From assembly GCF_016820245.1 (NCBI RefSeq), contig NZ_JAFCAR010000004.1:434001-498000 (forward strand): DNA of 64,000 bases, in the 5' to 3' direction. Below are positions 42,542 to 52,864 of the stretch, in pieces; position 1 is the stretch's first letter, and every line of letters starts with the position of its first letter. Under the pieces are notes generated by a model that was given only the letters and a program-made list of their open reading frames with translations, did not search any database and was not told the origin of the DNA. The translations under genes and the position numbers were made by a program. The DNA comes from Jannaschia sp. Os4. GTDB taxonomy: Bacteria > Pseudomonadota > Alphaproteobacteria > Rhodobacterales > Rhodobacteraceae.

Positions 42542-43654
42542 GTTTACCATCGCGGCCGGACGCCGCGCTGCGCGGTAGACCGCCGCCGTCGCCGCCGCGC
42601 CGAACAGGCAGATCGCGAGCGCCGTCGCGATGACCCAGGCGCCGCCGAGGGTCAGCGCCGCCGCCATCAGCGGCGTGCCCGCGAAGGTGCCGACGTTGCC
42701 GATCTGGGCCATGCCCCCGTTGGCCCGCGCCCGGTCGCCGGGCGCGGGGTTCAGCCACGGCACGGCGGCGAAGCCCGCGCCCGCGATGCTGCCCGTGGCG
42801 AAGAAGGTGGCGAGCGCGATCCAAGGGTCGCGCGTCGCGAGCAGGAGCGCGAAGCCCGCGGCGGAGGCGACGAAGCTCCACGTCACGAGCCGCCCCGGCT
42901 CCACCCGCCGGGCGAGGAACCCGGCGACGAAGGTGCCGGTCAGGTTCGCCAGCGGGAGCCACGCCGCCAGCCACGGGGAAGCGAGGATGTCCGGCAGGAA
43001 CGCCAAGAGGGCGATGAACAGCGAGGTGTAGATGCCATGCCCCACCCCCGGCGCGATCAGCCGCGCCGAGGACCAGACCGCGCGGTGCGCGGCCACCGGA
43101 TCGGGAAGCGGCCCCGCCTCGCCCGGGACGCGCGGCAGGGCCCACCAAAGGAGCGGCAGCAACGCGGCGAAGCCGATGCCGTGCGCCGCGAAGGCCGCGC
43201 CCGGCCCGGCCACCGGGACGAGGGCCCCGAGCGCGAAGCCGACCCCGAAGAACGTCCCCCAGATCCCCATCACCACGGGCCGGTCGGCGTCGGAGGACTC
43301 GGCGGCCATCATCGTCGGCAGGGCCACCACGAGGGCGAGATGGCCCGCGCCCTCCGCCAGCCGCAGCGCCATCAGGGGCGCGAAGGCCGGGAGCGGGGCC
43401 TGCGCGAGGGAGAGCACGGCCGAGACCGCGACCGCCCCTAGGATCGCGCGCCGGGCGCCGACCTTGGCGACCACGCCCCCGGCCAGCACCCCGCCGAGGA
43501 TGCCGAGGACGGCGACGGCCGAGACGAGGAAGGGCGCGGCCGGGTAGCGGTCGACCAAGGCGGGGAGGAACAGGCTGACCTTGCCGAACTGCAGCGCCGA
43601 CAGCAGGCCGGTCACGTAGAGGAGGGCGATCAGGCCCCAGCGGGTGCGGTCCAT
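42533..43654 (-). CDS. MFS transporter
   Basis: 373 residues with about 11-12 membrane helices; short for the superfamily. Helix 1 ALLYVTGLLSALQFGKVSLFLPALVDRYP and helix 3 region GAGHLALVVALPTMMAAESSDADRPVVMGIWGTFFGVGFALG are typical of major facilitators, as is the loop motif GGVVAKVGARRAILG. Substrate unknown. No neighbour suggests a pathway. Its stop codon lies inside the uvrA LexA box, so uvrA is controlled from within this gene's 3' end. Same strand as uvrA; readthrough could add basal uvrA expression. Confidence 0.9.
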   Translation of the reverse strand: MDRTRWGLIALLYVTGLLSALQFGKVSLFLPALVDRYPAAPFLVSAVAVLGILGGVLAGGVVAKVGARRAILGAVAVSAVLSLAQAPLPAFAPLMALRLAEGAGHLALVVALPTMMAAESSDADRPVVMGIWGTFFGVGFALGALVPVAGPGAAFAAHGIGFAALLPLLWWALPRVPGEAGPLPDPVAAHRAVWSSARLIAPGVGHGIYTSLFIALLAFLPDILASPWLAAWLPLANLTGTFVAGFLARRVEPGRLVTWSFVASAAGFALLLATRDPWIALATFFATGSIAGAGFAAVPWLNPAPGDRARANGGMAQIGNVGTFAGTPLMAAALTLGGAWVIATALAICLFGAAATAAVYRAARRPAAMVNVP

Positions 43655-43694
43655 GGGGACGCGCTACCGCGTCGCCCGCCCCTCCGCCAGCCGG

Positions 43695-44354
43695 TCAGAA
43701 GCGCACGGAGAAGCGCGCCTCGATCGTCTGTAGCTCGACGTCGAGGTCATCGACCCCGAGGAGCGAGTCGAACTCGTGCTGGATCACCTGGACGCCCAAG
43801 GTGCTGCGGCTCGACACCGCGCGCTCGTAGCCGAGGCCGTATGCGATGCCGGACTCCGACTCGCCGTCCTCGAGGTCGAGGTAGGCCGCGCCCCCGGTCA
43901 CGAAGAACAGGTCGCGTTCGCGGGCGACGCCGCCGCGCATCATGGCGCGCGCGACGTAATCGAGGCGGAACTGCGCGATCTCGTCCGTCGTCCCGCCGAA
44001 CGCCTCCGCGTCCTCGTCGTCCAGCGAGCCGCCGAACGCCGCGACCTCGCCACCGACCACGAAGCTCCCGCGCTGCACGTCGTAGCCGGCGTGGAAGCCG
44101 TAGGTCAGACCGCTGGGATCGAAGGCCTCGATCCCATCGAACTCGGCTTGGAGGGCCGCGGCCTCGGCGGGGAAGAAGGTGAAGGCCTCGGGAGGGATGG
44201 TCGGCGTCTCGAAGTCGGCCCGACCGTAGCCGACATGCCCGCCCCAGCGCGGGCCATCGAAGCTGAACACCTCGCCGGGGGCCAAGGGGCCCTCGGCGCA
44301 GGCGGGTGCCGCGAGGGCGGCGAGGATGGCGGCGGAAATGGCGAGGCGGGGCAT
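43695..44354 (-). CDS. Outer-membrane beta-barrel protein
   Basis: 219 residues. Signal peptide MPRLAISAAILAALAAPACAEG; mature protein opens with WGGHVGYGRADF and shows alternating hydrophobic strands (YGFHAGYDVQRGSFVVGGEVAAFGG, FRLDYVARAMMRGGVARERDLFFVTGGAAYLDLE, IAYGLGYERAV, LGVQVIQHEF) and a C-terminal ...IEARFSVRF ending in phenylalanine, as required for BAM insertion. It belongs to the Omp25/OmpW-like eight-stranded porin group. ATG at 44354 is preferred (GGAGATCG ahead); an ATG four codons earlier has none. Confidence 0.87.
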   Translation of the reverse strand: MPRLAISAAILAALAAPACAEGPLAPGEVFSFDGPRWGGHVGYGRADFETPTIPPEAFTFFPAEAAALQAEFDGIEAFDPSGLTYGFHAGYDVQRGSFVVGGEVAAFGGSLDDEDAEAFGGTTDEIAQFRLDYVARAMMRGGVARERDLFFVTGGAAYLDLEDGESESGIAYGLGYERAVSSRSTLGVQVIQHEFDSLLGVDDLDVELQTIEARFSVRF

Positions 44355-44499
44355 GGCGATCTCCATGGAATGGCTATGCCGCCCAGATGCCGTCGCCGCC
44401 CCGACCCTAGCAACGTGCGCGAAACGATGCCGACGTCATCCGCCGCACCGGGACGCCGGACGGAAACACCCTGCCTCGAATTCGCCGCAATCCACCCCG

Positions 44500-45894
44500 T
44501 CAGAAGTGGATCGCCCGCCCGTCCGCGTCGAGCACACTCTCGTGCATCATCTCCGACAGGGTCGGGTGCGGGAACACGGTCTGCTGGAGGTCCTGCTCGG
44601 TCGTTTCCAGCTGCCGCCCGATGACGTAGCCTTGGATCAGCTCCGTCACCTCCGCCCCGACCATGTGCGCGCCGAGCAGCTCGCCCGTCTCCTCGTCGAA
44701 GATCGTCTTCACCATCCCCTCCGGCTCGCCCAGCGCGATGGCCTTGCCGTTGCCGATGAACGGGAAGTGGCCGACCTTGATCTTGTGGCCCGCCTCCTTG
44801 GCCTTGGCCTCGGTCAGGCCGACGCTCGCCACCTGCGGGTGGCAGTAGGTGCAGCCCGCGATGGCGCCCGGCTTGACCGGGTGCACGTCGTTGCGGCCCG
44901 CGATCATCTCGGCCACCAGCACGCCCTCGTGGGACGCCTTGTGCGCCAGCCATGGCGCGCCCGCGATGTCGCCGATGGCCCAGAGCCCCTCGACCCCCGT
45001 GCGGCAATACTCGTCCACCACGACGTGGGAGCGGTCGATCTTGACGCCCGCCTCCTCCAGCCCCAGCCCCTCGACGTTGCCGACGATGCCCACGGCGGAG
45101 ATCACGGTGTCGAACTCGTGGGTCTCGGCCTTGCCGTCCGACTCGATGGTGGCGACGACCTTGTCCTTCCGGCGGTCGAGCTTCTTGACGATGGCCTTGG
45201 CCTTGATCGTCATGCCCTGCTTCTCGAACTGCTTGCGAGCGAAGCTGCTGATCTCCTCGTCCTCGACGGGCAGGATGCGGTCCATGACCTCCACAACCGT
45301 CGTCTCGGCACCCAGCGTGTTGTAGAAGGACGCGAACTCGATCCCGATGGCGCCCGAGCCGATCACGAGCAGCTTCTTGGGCTCGTGCGGGGGGACCAGC
45401 GCGTGCTTGTAGGACCAGACGCGTTCTCCGTCGGCCTCCAGCCCCGGCAGGTCGCGGGCCCGCGCGCCGGTGGCGATCACGATGTCCTTGGCTCTCAGCG
45501 TCTGGGTGCCCTTGTCCGTGGTGACCTCGACGGTGCCCTTCCCCGCCAGCTTGGCCTCGCCCATGATCGAGGTGACCTTGTTCTTCTTGAACAGGTGCCC
45601 GATCCCGCCCGACAGCTGCTTGGCCACCTTGCGCGACCGCTGCGCCACGGCATCCAGATCGTAGCCGATGCCGTCGGCCTTCAACCCGAACTCCTTGGCG
45701 CGGTGCATCAGGTGGAACACCTCGGCCGAGCGCAGCATCGCCTTGGTCGGGATGCAGCCCCAGTTGAGGCAGATGCCGCCCAGGTGCTCGCGCTCGACGC
45801 ACGCGACCTTCAGGCCCAGCTGCGCGCCCCGGATCGCGGCGACGTAGCCGCCGGGGCCGGCCCCGATGACGATCATGTCGTAGGTGTCGGCCAT
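44500..45894 (-). CDS. lpdA: Dihydrolipoyl dehydrogenase
   Basis: E3 component of pyruvate, 2-oxoglutarate or branched-chain 2-oxo acid dehydrogenase complexes. 464 residues: FAD motif VIGAGPGGYVAA, redox disulfide GGICLNWGCIPTKA, NAD motif VIGSGAIGIEF, second FAD contact LWAIGDIAGAPWLAHKA, and dimer-interface catalytic histidine in FPHPTLSEMM. ATG at 45894 (MADTYDMIVIGAG) has CGGAGAAGC upstream. No lipoyl or E1/E2 genes are in the window, so the complex served cannot be named. Confidence 0.96.
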   Translation of the reverse strand: MADTYDMIVIGAGPGGYVAAIRGAQLGLKVACVEREHLGGICLNWGCIPTKAMLRSAEVFHLMHRAKEFGLKADGIGYDLDAVAQRSRKVAKQLSGGIGHLFKKNKVTSIMGEAKLAGKGTVEVTTDKGTQTLRAKDIVIATGARARDLPGLEADGERVWSYKHALVPPHEPKKLLVIGSGAIGIEFASFYNTLGAETTVVEVMDRILPVEDEEISSFARKQFEKQGMTIKAKAIVKKLDRRKDKVVATIESDGKAETHEFDTVISAVGIVGNVEGLGLEEAGVKIDRSHVVVDEYCRTGVEGLWAIGDIAGAPWLAHKASHEGVLVAEMIAGRNDVHPVKPGAIAGCTYCHPQVASVGLTEAKAKEAGHKIKVGHFPFIGNGKAIALGEPEGMVKTIFDEETGELLGAHMVGAEVTELIQGYVIGRQLETTEQDLQQTVFPHPTLSEMMHESVLDADGRAIHF

Positions 45895-45995
45895 GTGCTT
45901 CTCCGGTCGTTCAACGTTCAACCATCAACCTAGCGGATCGCGCGGGGTTGCGAAACGGGGCTGCGCGCATCGCCGCACTGCGCCCCGCGCAGCCC

Positions 45996-46571
45996 CTACC
46001 CTTCCTTGAGTTCGCGCACGACGGCGCCGTAGCCGCCCTCGTCCATGAAGACCGCCTCGCGGGCGGCCATCTCGCGCCCCAGCGCGGCGTTGCGGAACGG
46101 GAAGCGCCCGAAGCAGCGGATCACCTCGCGGTGGGCGCGGGCGTGGAGCAGCGTCTCGGGCGCGTCCATCCGCTCGCAGATCAGCCGCACGGCGCGCTCC
46201 TGGTCCTGGAGGCACTCGGAGTGCTCCAAGGGCAGGTAGAAGAACTGCCGCGCCGGCTCGTCGACCTTGAGGTCGAACTTCCGGTCGATCGAGAACTTCG
46301 CCACCTCGCGGGCCTTGGGGTCGGTGGCGAAGGCCTTGGCCTCGCCGCGGAACATGTTGCGCGGGAACTGGTCCGTCAGGATCAGGAAGGCCAGCGCGCC
46401 GCGCGGGCTCGTCGTCCAGTGCGCCAGCCGCCCGGCGCGCGCCGCCTCCCACGTCCCCTCGAACCGGTCGCGGATCTCGGCGTCGAGCGCCTCGCCGCCC
46501 TTGTACCAGTCCTCCGGCCCCTTCTCCTCCAGCCAGAAGCGGAGGACGTCCTCCGGGTCGCTCTGGGTCAT
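45996..46571 (-). CDS. DUF924 family protein
   Basis: 191 residues. The family signatures are present: FWLEEKGPEDWYKGGEALDAEIRDRF at the start, LILTDQFPRNMFRG near 65-80, EFxxxPLEHSE-like YLPLEHSECLQDQERAV near 112-130 and CFGRFPFRNAALGR near 153. The fold is an all-helical tetratricopeptide-like domain of unknown function. Soluble, cytoplasmic. It follows an MFS gene on the same strand with 50 bp between and precedes lpdA; no functional link is evident. Confidence 0.93.
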   Translation of the reverse strand: MTQSDPEDVLRFWLEEKGPEDWYKGGEALDAEIRDRFEGTWEAARAGRLAHWTTSPRGALAFLILTDQFPRNMFRGEAKAFATDPKAREVAKFSIDRKFDLKVDEPARQFFYLPLEHSECLQDQERAVRLICERMDAPETLLHARAHREVIRCFGRFPFRNAALGREMAAREAVFMDEGGYGAVVRELKEG

Positions 46572-46621
46572 CGATCGTCTCCCTCGGTGTCGCGCTCCAA
46601 CCCGGGCGGCCCGCCTTTGGT

Positions 46622-47890
46622 TCACGCGGCCCGCTCGGCCTCCTCGGGGGCCTCCGCGGCGTCGGCGTATTCCTCGACCGCGGTGGTGATCGTGACCGGC
46701 GTGACCGTGGACGGCGCGAGTGGGACGTAGCCGCCGTCGCTGTCCGCCGAGGCCCGCCGCGTCATCCGCCACAGCGCGTAGAGCGCAACCGCGCCCAGCA
46801 GCGCGCCGACGAAGGCGAAGAACCCGCGCGGGCCGATCCATTCGAGGACGCGTCCCAGCAGGATGGGGCCGCCGATGGCCCCGATCCCGTTCACGAAGAG
46901 CAGCCGCGCCGAGGCGGCGGCCATCTCCTCGGTCTCGAGGTAGTCGTTCGTGTAGGCCAGCAGCAGCGCGTAGAGCGGGTTGGCCATCCCCCCCATCACG
47001 AAGGCCGCCCCGAGGATGAAGGTGAAGCCCGTCCCCTCGGGCCGCAGCGTCGCCACGAGGCAGGCGACCGCGCCGATGGCGGCCACGGCTGCGATGACAC
47101 GGCGGCGGTCCATCCGGTCCGACAGCCAGCCCACCGGCATCTGGCAGATCGCCGCGCCGAGATAGGTCGTGGCCGCGAAGGCCGCGATCTGCCCCTGCCC
47201 CAGCCCCGCGAGCGAGCCCCACACGCCCACCATCCCGAACATCGCCGCGTAGACGCCGCCCAGCAGGAACAGCCCCACGAACCCCAGCGGCGAGGCGTTC
47301 CAGAGCCGCCGGAGCGACATCGGCTTGGCGGACTCGAAGGGCGGGACCGGGACGGCGGAGAGCAGCACGGGCGCGAAGGCCATCGAGACGAGCACCGAGA
47401 CGATCACGAACAGGCTGAAGTCGCCCGCGTCGCCCGCGCCGAACAGCGCCTGCGCCGCCACGATCCCCGCCATCTGCACGAAGATGTAGAGCGACAGCGC
47501 CCGCCCCCGCATGTCGTTGCGCGTGGTCGAGTTCAGCCACGACTCCGCGACGATGTAGACGCCGCAGAAGCAGAATCCGAGCAGCACGCGCAGCGCGATC
47601 CAGACCGCCGTGTAGGGAAGCAGCGGGAACAGGATCAGGCAGGCCGATGCGGTCGAGCCGAGGGCGGCGAAGACACGCACGTGGCCCACGTTGCGGATCA
47701 GGCCGGGCACCAGTTGCGAGCCGAGGAGGAAGCCCCCGAAGTAGCCCGCCATCACGATGGACATCTGGTCGGTGGAAAAGCCCTCCAGCCCGCCGCGGAC
47801 GCCGAGCAGCGTGCCTTGGATGCCGTTGCCGACCATCAACATGAACATGCCGATGAAGAGCGGCCACGACTGGCGCATCACGGGGATCAT
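46622..47890 (-). CDS. MFS transporter (YcaD-like)
   Basis: 422 residues, about 12 membrane helices. FIGMFMLMVGNGIQGTLLGVRGGLEGFS opens helix 1; AGYFGGFLLGSQLVPGLIRNVGHVRVFAALGS, the signature for the family, follows; YIVAESWLNSTTRNDMRGRALSLYIFVQMAG and the second-half GWLSDRMDRRRVIA are typical of the YcaD/UhpC-like group found widely in alphaproteobacteria. The last 40 residues are hydrophilic with valine/threonine and acidic runs (VTPVTITTAVEEYADAAEAPEEAERAA), probably cytoplasmic. Substrate unknown. Confidence 0.92.
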   Translation of the reverse strand: MIPVMRQSWPLFIGMFMLMVGNGIQGTLLGVRGGLEGFSTDQMSIVMAGYFGGFLLGSQLVPGLIRNVGHVRVFAALGSTASACLILFPLLPYTAVWIALRVLLGFCFCGVYIVAESWLNSTTRNDMRGRALSLYIFVQMAGIVAAQALFGAGDAGDFSLFVIVSVLVSMAFAPVLLSAVPVPPFESAKPMSLRRLWNASPLGFVGLFLLGGVYAAMFGMVGVWGSLAGLGQGQIAAFAATTYLGAAICQMPVGWLSDRMDRRRVIAAVAAIGAVACLVATLRPEGTGFTFILGAAFVMGGMANPLYALLLAYTNDYLETEEMAAASARLLFVNGIGAIGGPILLGRVLEWIGPRGFFAFVGALLGAVALYALWRMTRRASADSDGGYVPLAPSTVTPVTITTAVEEYADAAEAPEEAERAA

Positions 47891-47998
47891 GGGCTGCGCT
47901 CCGGCGGCAGGAAATTCGAATCCGCCCCTAGTCGCCCGCGCCGGACCGAAACCACACGCGAGCGACGCAACGGCGTCGTTTCGGGAATGCCGCGCCGC

Positions 47999-49039
47999 CT
48001 AGGGCAGCAGCAGGGACGCGTCCCCGTACGAGAAGAAGCGGTACTCCTCACGCACGGCCCGCTCGTAGAGGCCCAGCATCCGCTCCCGCCCCATCAGCGC
48101 CGAGACCAGCATCAGGAGCGTCGATTCCGGCAGGTGGAAGTTCGTCATCAGCCCGTCCGCCACGCGGAAGCGGTAGCCGGGGTAGATGAAGATGTCCGTC
48201 TCCCCCCTGAACGGCGCGATCCGCCCTCCGGCGGCGGCCGCCTCGATCAGGCGCAGCGCGGTGGTGCCCACCGGGATCACCCGCCCGCCCGCGGCCTTCG
48301 TGGCGGCGATGGCCTCGGTGGCCTCGGCGCGCACCTCCCCCCATTCGGCGTGCATCCGGTGGGTCGTCACGTCCTCGACCTTCACCGGCAGGAACGTCCC
48401 CGCGCCCACGTGCAGCGTCACGCGGGTCGTCCCCACCCCGGCCTCGGCCAGCGCGCCCATCAGGGAGTCGTCGAAGTGCAGCGAGGCGGTGGGCGCGGCG
48501 ACCGCGCCGCGGTGCTCGGCCCAGATCGGCTGGTAGTCCTCGGCATCCCGCGCGTCGGGCGCCCGGCGGCTCTCGATGTAGGGCGGCAGCGGCATTCGCC
48601 CGGCCCGCTCCAAGGCGGCGTCCAGCGCCTCGCCCTCCCGGTCGAAGGCGACGTGCAGGTCCTCGCCCACAGCCAGCACCTCGGCGGCCAGCCCTTCGAA
48701 CTCCAGCCGGTCGCCCGCCCGCATCTTCCGCATGGGCCGCGCCAGCGCGCGCCAGCCGCCCGCCGCGTCCGGTCCCGTCAGCGTCAGGTCCACCCGCGCG
48801 CGTCCGCTGCCGTCGGTCGTCGCGCGCACCCGCTCGCCGGTCAGGCGCGCGGGGATCACCTTGGTGTCGTTCAGCACCAGCAGGTCGCCCGCCCGAAGCA
48901 CCGATGGCAGGTCGCGCACGCGCAGGTCGCGCACGACGTCGCCCTCCGCCACCATCAGCCGGGCGGCCGACCGGGGCGAGACGGGGCGCGTGGCGATCAG
49001 GCGCTCGGGCAGGTCGTAGGCAAAGTCGGACAGCTTCAT
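47999..49039 (-). CDS. queA: S-adenosylmethionine:tRNA ribosyltransferase-isomerase
   Basis: Adds the cyclopentene ring precursor to preQ1-modified tRNA using the ribosyl part of SAM. 346 residues: [39 protein letters not shown] near 149, [22 protein letters not shown] near 168-190, [26 protein letters not shown] and [38 protein letters not shown], all hallmarks of the family. Works after Tgt, whose gene is 28 kb away. Ends 108 bp from the MFS gene; starts 10 bp after the large envelope gene, so the two may be cotranscribed. Confidence 0.97.
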   Translation of the reverse strand: MKLSDFAYDLPERLIATRPVSPRSAARLMVAEGDVVRDLRVRDLPSVLRAGDLLVLNDTKVIPARLTGERVRATTDGSGRARVDLTLTGPDAAGGWRALARPMRKMRAGDRLEFEGLAAEVLAVGEDLHVAFDREGEALDAALERAGRMPLPPYIESRRAPDARDAEDYQPIWAEHRGAVAAPTASLHFDDSLMGALAEAGVGTTRVTLHVGAGTFLPVKVEDVTTHRMHAEWGEVRAEATEAIAATKAAGGRVIPVGTTALRLIEAAAAGGRIAPFRGETDIFIYPGYRFRVADGLMTNFHLPESTLLMLVSALMGRERMLGLYERAVREEYRFFSYGDASLLLP

Positions 49040-49049
49040 GCGCGGCCCC

Positions 49050-52000
49050 CTACTGCGTCGGCGGGGGCCTGCGGAAGATCTCGCGGAAGACGCCCGGCGT
49101 CAGGATGGACAGCGGGTTGACCGAGACCTGCGGGTCGGCCGAGGCCCCGCGCATCGTGTAGGTGAAGCCGAACAGCCCCTCGTCCCGCCGCGAGAAGAGC
49201 GCGCCGAACAGCCCGTTCACGAAGTAGATCGGCGAGACGACCCCCTCCATGTCCATCACCTTGCGGCGGGCGTCGTAGCGTCCCTGCGCCGTGATCGACA
49301 TGGCCGGACCGACCGCGGAGGCCCGGGTCAACGTCAGCAGGCGGTCGCGCAGCCCGAACTGCGCGTCGACGTCCGAGAAGACGAGTCCGCCTGCCGAGAG
49401 CTGCTCGAGGAGGCCCACCACCGAGAGCGCTTGCAGAAGCGATGCCAGCGCGGGCGCGTCGCGCACCGTGAGGTCCGTGCCGGTCACCTGCCCCCTGTAG
49501 CCCGCCCCCTCGGGGCGCATCACCAGCCGGGCCGATCCGCCCCGCGCGCCTTCGACCAGCCCCGCGGCGCGGAGCACCGCGCCGAGGTCGCCGGTCTCCA
49601 CCTGCACCGCCGTCCCGTCCGCGTCCGGCGCGAGCACTCCCTCCACCGCCGCCGTCCCGTTGAGGCGTCCCGAGAAGCGCCCCCGCACGCCGCCGCGCGT
49701 GGTGATCCCGGCGCGCATCCCCTCCAACGCCACGCCCTCGCTCAGCGTCAGCCGGTCGAGGCGAAGGTCGATCGGCCCCCCGTCGCCCCCGCTTCCTCCA
49801 TCGCCTCCCAAGGCGTCGAGCGCGGGGATCAGGTCGGCGCGTCCGCCTCCGATCGTCACGGCGGGCGCCGCGCCCGCCCCGCGGCCGGTCAGCGTCACGG
49901 GGCCGGTGAACCAGCCGGTCGAGACTTGGTCGAACGCCGCCTCGCGCAGCGCCCCGCCCGCGCCGAGGGCGACCCGGCCGGTGGCCGACAGTCCGGGCGC
50001 CTCCAGCGCCACCGCGTCGATCGTCACGGCCCGGCCCAAGTCGGCCTCCAGCGACAGGCGCCCCGCGCTTTCGCGCCCCTTCCGCCAGCCCACCACCGGC
50101 AGCGACGCCGCGAGGCCGGCGAGGTCGCCGCGCACCGACAGGCGCGGCGCCGCGCCGCGCCGCAGCATCAACTCGAACCGCGCCGCACCCTGTCCCGAGA
50201 CCTCGAGCCCGGGGATGGAGACGCCGAGCCGCCGCAGTTCCTCCGCCCCGACCCGCGCGGTGCCCGTCACCCGACCGGGCGGCATCGCGAGGGGGCGCGC
50301 CGGGGCGTCGGGGCCGCCGGGCTCGGTCGCGGGCGGCGGCAGCGGCTGCTCGTAAGCCGCGTCGGCCGCCACGCCGTCGAGCGACGCGCGCCCCGCGATG
50401 CGGACGCGGTCGGGCGTCACCGACAGGTCCAGCCGGTCCGCGGCCAAGGTGCGGCCGGGAACGATGGCCGTGCTGGTCACGCCGCGCAGCACGCCCGCCA
50501 CCTCGTAGGCCACGTCGGCGGGTGCGATCCCGCGCCCCAGTGGGGTGCGCACGCGTGCGGTCACCTCGGCGCGCCCCGCCGCGAGGTCCGGCTCGCGGTC
50601 CATCCGCTCCAGCAGCAGGAAGGGCCGGTTGTCGAGCACCCGGAGCAGGTCGGGCACCGCGCCGCGGACCGTGAGGTCGATCTCCATCGCGCCGGGCCGC
50701 TGGGATACGTCTGGGATCAGCAGGCGCGTCCCCGCGATGTCGAGCGCCCCGCCCCCCGCCGCCGGGACGGACGCCGCGTCCACCCGGATCCCGAACCGCC
50801 CGTCGGCGAGCGTCGCGTAGCCGAACGCAGCCTCCGCGGGCGGCAGGTGGCGCATGAATCGGACGCGCGCCTCCTCGATCCCGAACCCCGCCGCGGCGGC
50901 GGGCGGCGCGCCGGGGACCAAGCGGACCCGGCCCTCGGCGTCCACCGCCATGCCCTCGAGGACGTTCTCCGACAGCCAGCGGCGCGCCTGCGGCGCGACC
51001 GCCTCGGGCCAGAGCGCGAGCAGGTCCGCCACCGCCATGCGCGGCACCGTCCCGCGCACGCGCCCGCGCAATCCCTCCGGCACCACGATCACGCGGCCCG
51101 CCGCCCGCGCGGCGCCCGACGGCCCCTCGACCCAAGCCTCGCCCAGCTCGATCCGCAGCGCGCGCGGGTCCAGCCGCGCCGTCGCCCCGCCACGGTCGAA
51201 CCGCGCCCCACCCCCCGGCAGCGCCTCGCCCAAGAGACCGCTCGGGTCCAGCACGAGGTCCGACAGGTCCGCCTGCGCCACCATCGGGTCGCCGAGCCGG
51301 TCTCCCAGCAGCACCTGGCCCGTGGCGCGACCGGACGCGCCGGGCGCGCGGAGGTCGAGCGCCTCGACCGCCACGCGCCGCGAGCCCGGCCGCCACGACG
51401 CGCGCAGGCCGAGGCGATCGAAGGCGAGCGCCGGGTCCGCCGTCACCCCCCCGTCCGCGAGCGCCACCCCGAGCGTGAGCGGACCCGGACGCCCTGCCTC
51501 GAGCGAGGCGCCTATCTCGGCGGAGGCCGTGCCCGACAGCACACCGAGCGCGGGAATCCCGGGCAGCCAGCGCGCGACCTCCGTGACGGGCAGGCCCTCG
51601 ATCCCGGCCGTGGCCTCGGTCACGCCGCCGCCGCGGGAGGCGGCGAGGGTGACGCGCCCGCCCGCCACGGGGATCGCGCCGTCGAGCGTCAGCCCGTCGT
51701 CGCGCCGCAAGGCGAGCGCACCCCCTTCCGCCCGCTCCTCGACCCCCGTGACCGCGTCCGACCAGAGGAGCGACAGGCCCTCGACCCGCACTTCCTCCAG
51801 CGCCGAGAGGACGGGGCGCGCGAGGAGGGCGTCCAGCGCGGCCTCGGCCTCGGCCAAGGTCGAGAAGGGCGGCGGCCCCCCGGGCCCGAGGCCCAGTCCG
51901 ATCCGCCCCGCCGCGTCGCGCGTGGCGCGCAGGCGCAGCCCCTCCAGCACGACCTCCCGGGGCCGCAAAGTCCGGCGCAGCAGCGACGGCCCGTCCACGG

Positions 52001-52307
52001 CGACCCGCAGGCGCGGCAAGCGCAGCGCGTCCTCCCCGTCCAAGGCGGCCAGCGCCGCGTCCCGCACCACGAGGCGCAGCGCGTGCTCCGCCCCGTCCCA
52101 CGCCACCGCGGCCCCTCCGAGCGAGAGGCGGCCCGACGGGTCTGCGCGCGCCTCGATCCGCTCGACCAGTGACGCGGGCAGCTCGACCGGGCCCGCGGCC
52201 AGCCGCCACGCGCCGGCGGCGAGCGCCGCGACGATCAGCAGCAGCCCGAGCGCGAGCGCGCGAAACGCGAGACGCCGGAAGGGCTTGGGTGGGGTCGCGT
52301 CGGTCAT
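49050..52307 (-). CDS. AsmA/YhdP-type envelope protein (DUF3971)
   Basis: 1085 residues. One N-terminal anchor helix ([22 protein letters not shown]) followed by a very long beta-rich periplasmic region typical of the AsmA/YhdP/TamB bridge-like lipid transport proteins. Central segment [35 protein letters not shown] matches the DUF3971 core, and the end ...[74 protein letters not shown] matches the AsmA-like C-terminus. Such proteins are thought to move phospholipids between the inner and outer membranes; this is inferred. Starts with ATG before [12 protein letters not shown]. queA follows by 10 bp. Confidence 0.88.
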   Translation of the reverse strand: MTDATPPKPFRRLAFRALALGLLLIVAALAAGAWRLAAGPVELPASLVERIEARADPSGRLSLGGAAVAWDGAEHALRLVVRDAALAALDGEDALRLPRLRVAVDGPSLLRRTLRPREVVLEGLRLRATRDAAGRIGLGLGPGGPPPFSTLAEAEAALDALLARPVLSALEEVRVEGLSLLWSDAVTGVEERAEGGALALRRDDGLTLDGAIPVAGGRVTLAASRGGGVTEATAGIEGLPVTEVARWLPGIPALGVLSGTASAEIGASLEAGRPGPLTLGVALADGGVTADPALAFDRLGLRASWRPGSRRVAVEALDLRAPGASGRATGQVLLGDRLGDPMVAQADLSDLVLDPSGLLGEALPGGGARFDRGGATARLDPRALRIELGEAWVEGPSGAARAAGRVIVVPEGLRGRVRGTVPRMAVADLLALWPEAVAPQARRWLSENVLEGMAVDAEGRVRLVPGAPPAAAAGFGIEEARVRFMRHLPPAEAAFGYATLADGRFGIRVDAASVPAAGGGALDIAGTRLLIPDVSQRPGAMEIDLTVRGAVPDLLRVLDNRPFLLLERMDREPDLAAGRAEVTARVRTPLGRGIAPADVAYEVAGVLRGVTSTAIVPGRTLAADRLDLSVTPDRVRIAGRASLDGVAADAAYEQPLPPPATEPGGPDAPARPLAMPPGRVTGTARVGAEELRRLGVSIPGLEVSGQGAARFELMLRRGAAPRLSVRGDLAGLAASLPVVGWRKGRESAGRLSLEADLGRAVTIDAVALEAPGLSATGRVALGAGGALREAAFDQVSTGWFTGPVTLTGRGAGAAPAVTIGGGRADLIPALDALGGDGGSGGDGGPIDLRLDRLTLSEGVALEGMRAGITTRGGVRGRFSGRLNGTAAVEGVLAPDADGTAVQVETGDLGAVLRAAGLVEGARGGSARLVMRPEGAGYRGQVTGTDLTVRDAPALASLLQALSVVGLLEQLSAGGLVFSDVDAQFGLRDRLLTLTRASAVGPAMSITAQGRYDARRKVMDMEGVVSPIYFVNGLFGALFSRRDEGLFGFTYTMRGASADPQVSVNPLSILTPGVFREIFRRPPPTQ

Positions 52308-52399
52308 GGCGGCTCGCGGGCGGTGCGGCTCACCTTGACCGCTCCGCCGCCCGCCCGCAAACCCTTCCGCCGAACGACCGTCCCCTCAAGAGGTGCCCC

Positions 52400-52864
52400 A
52401 TGTCCGTCGAACCCGGCCAGCCCGCCCCCGACTTCACCATGCCCCGCGACGGCGGCGGCACGGTCGCGCTCTCCGACCTGAAGGGCCGCAAGGTGGTCCT
52501 CTACTTCTATCCGAAGGACGACACGTCCGGCTGCACCAAGGAGGCGATCGGCTTCTCGGAGAAGCTCGCTGAGTTCGACGCGGCGGGCGCGACGGTGGTG
52601 GGCGTCAGCAAGGACAGCGTCGCCAAGCACGACAAGTTCGTGGCCAAGCACGACCTGAAGGTCATCCTCGGCTCGGACGAGGACGGCGCCGTCTGCGACG
52701 CCTACGGCACGTGGGTCGAGAAGAGCATGTACGGCAAGGCTTACATGGGCATCGAGCGTGCGACCTTCCTGATCGATGAACGCGGCACCGTGCGCGAGGC
52801 GTGGCGCAAGGTGAAGGTGCCGGGCCATGTCGACGCCGTGCTCGACGCCGTGCGGGCGCTGTGA
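52400..52864 (+). CDS. bcp: Thioredoxin-dependent peroxiredoxin (Bcp/PrxQ)
   Basis: 154 residues; reduces hydroperoxides with electrons from thioredoxin. Peroxidatic cysteine C45 lies in YPKDDTSGCTKEAIGF (the usual T-P-G-C has Ser here). The usual PrxQ resolving Cys five residues later is absent (I50); C99 in EDGAVCDAYG is a possible resolving residue instead, as in the beta-type. VSKDSVAKHDKF and FLIDERGTVREAWRKVKVPGH complete the family pattern. ATG at 52400 follows AAGAGGTGCCCC. Overlaps the DUF455 gene by four bases (GTGA). Confidence 0.94.
   Translation: MSVEPGQPAPDFTMPRDGGGTVALSDLKGRKVVLYFYPKDDTSGCTKEAIGFSEKLAEFDAAGATVVGVSKDSVAKHDKFVAKHDLKVILGSDEDGAVCDAYGTWVEKSMYGKAYMGIERATFLIDERGTVREAWRKVKVPGHVDAVLDAVRAL

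Noticed and set aside
49038-52172. A frame of over 1000 codons on the plus strand opposite the AsmA/YhdP-type gene
   Set aside because: The minus-strand product has an anchor helix and recognisable domains, while the plus-strand frame is Arg/Pro/Ala-biased noise.
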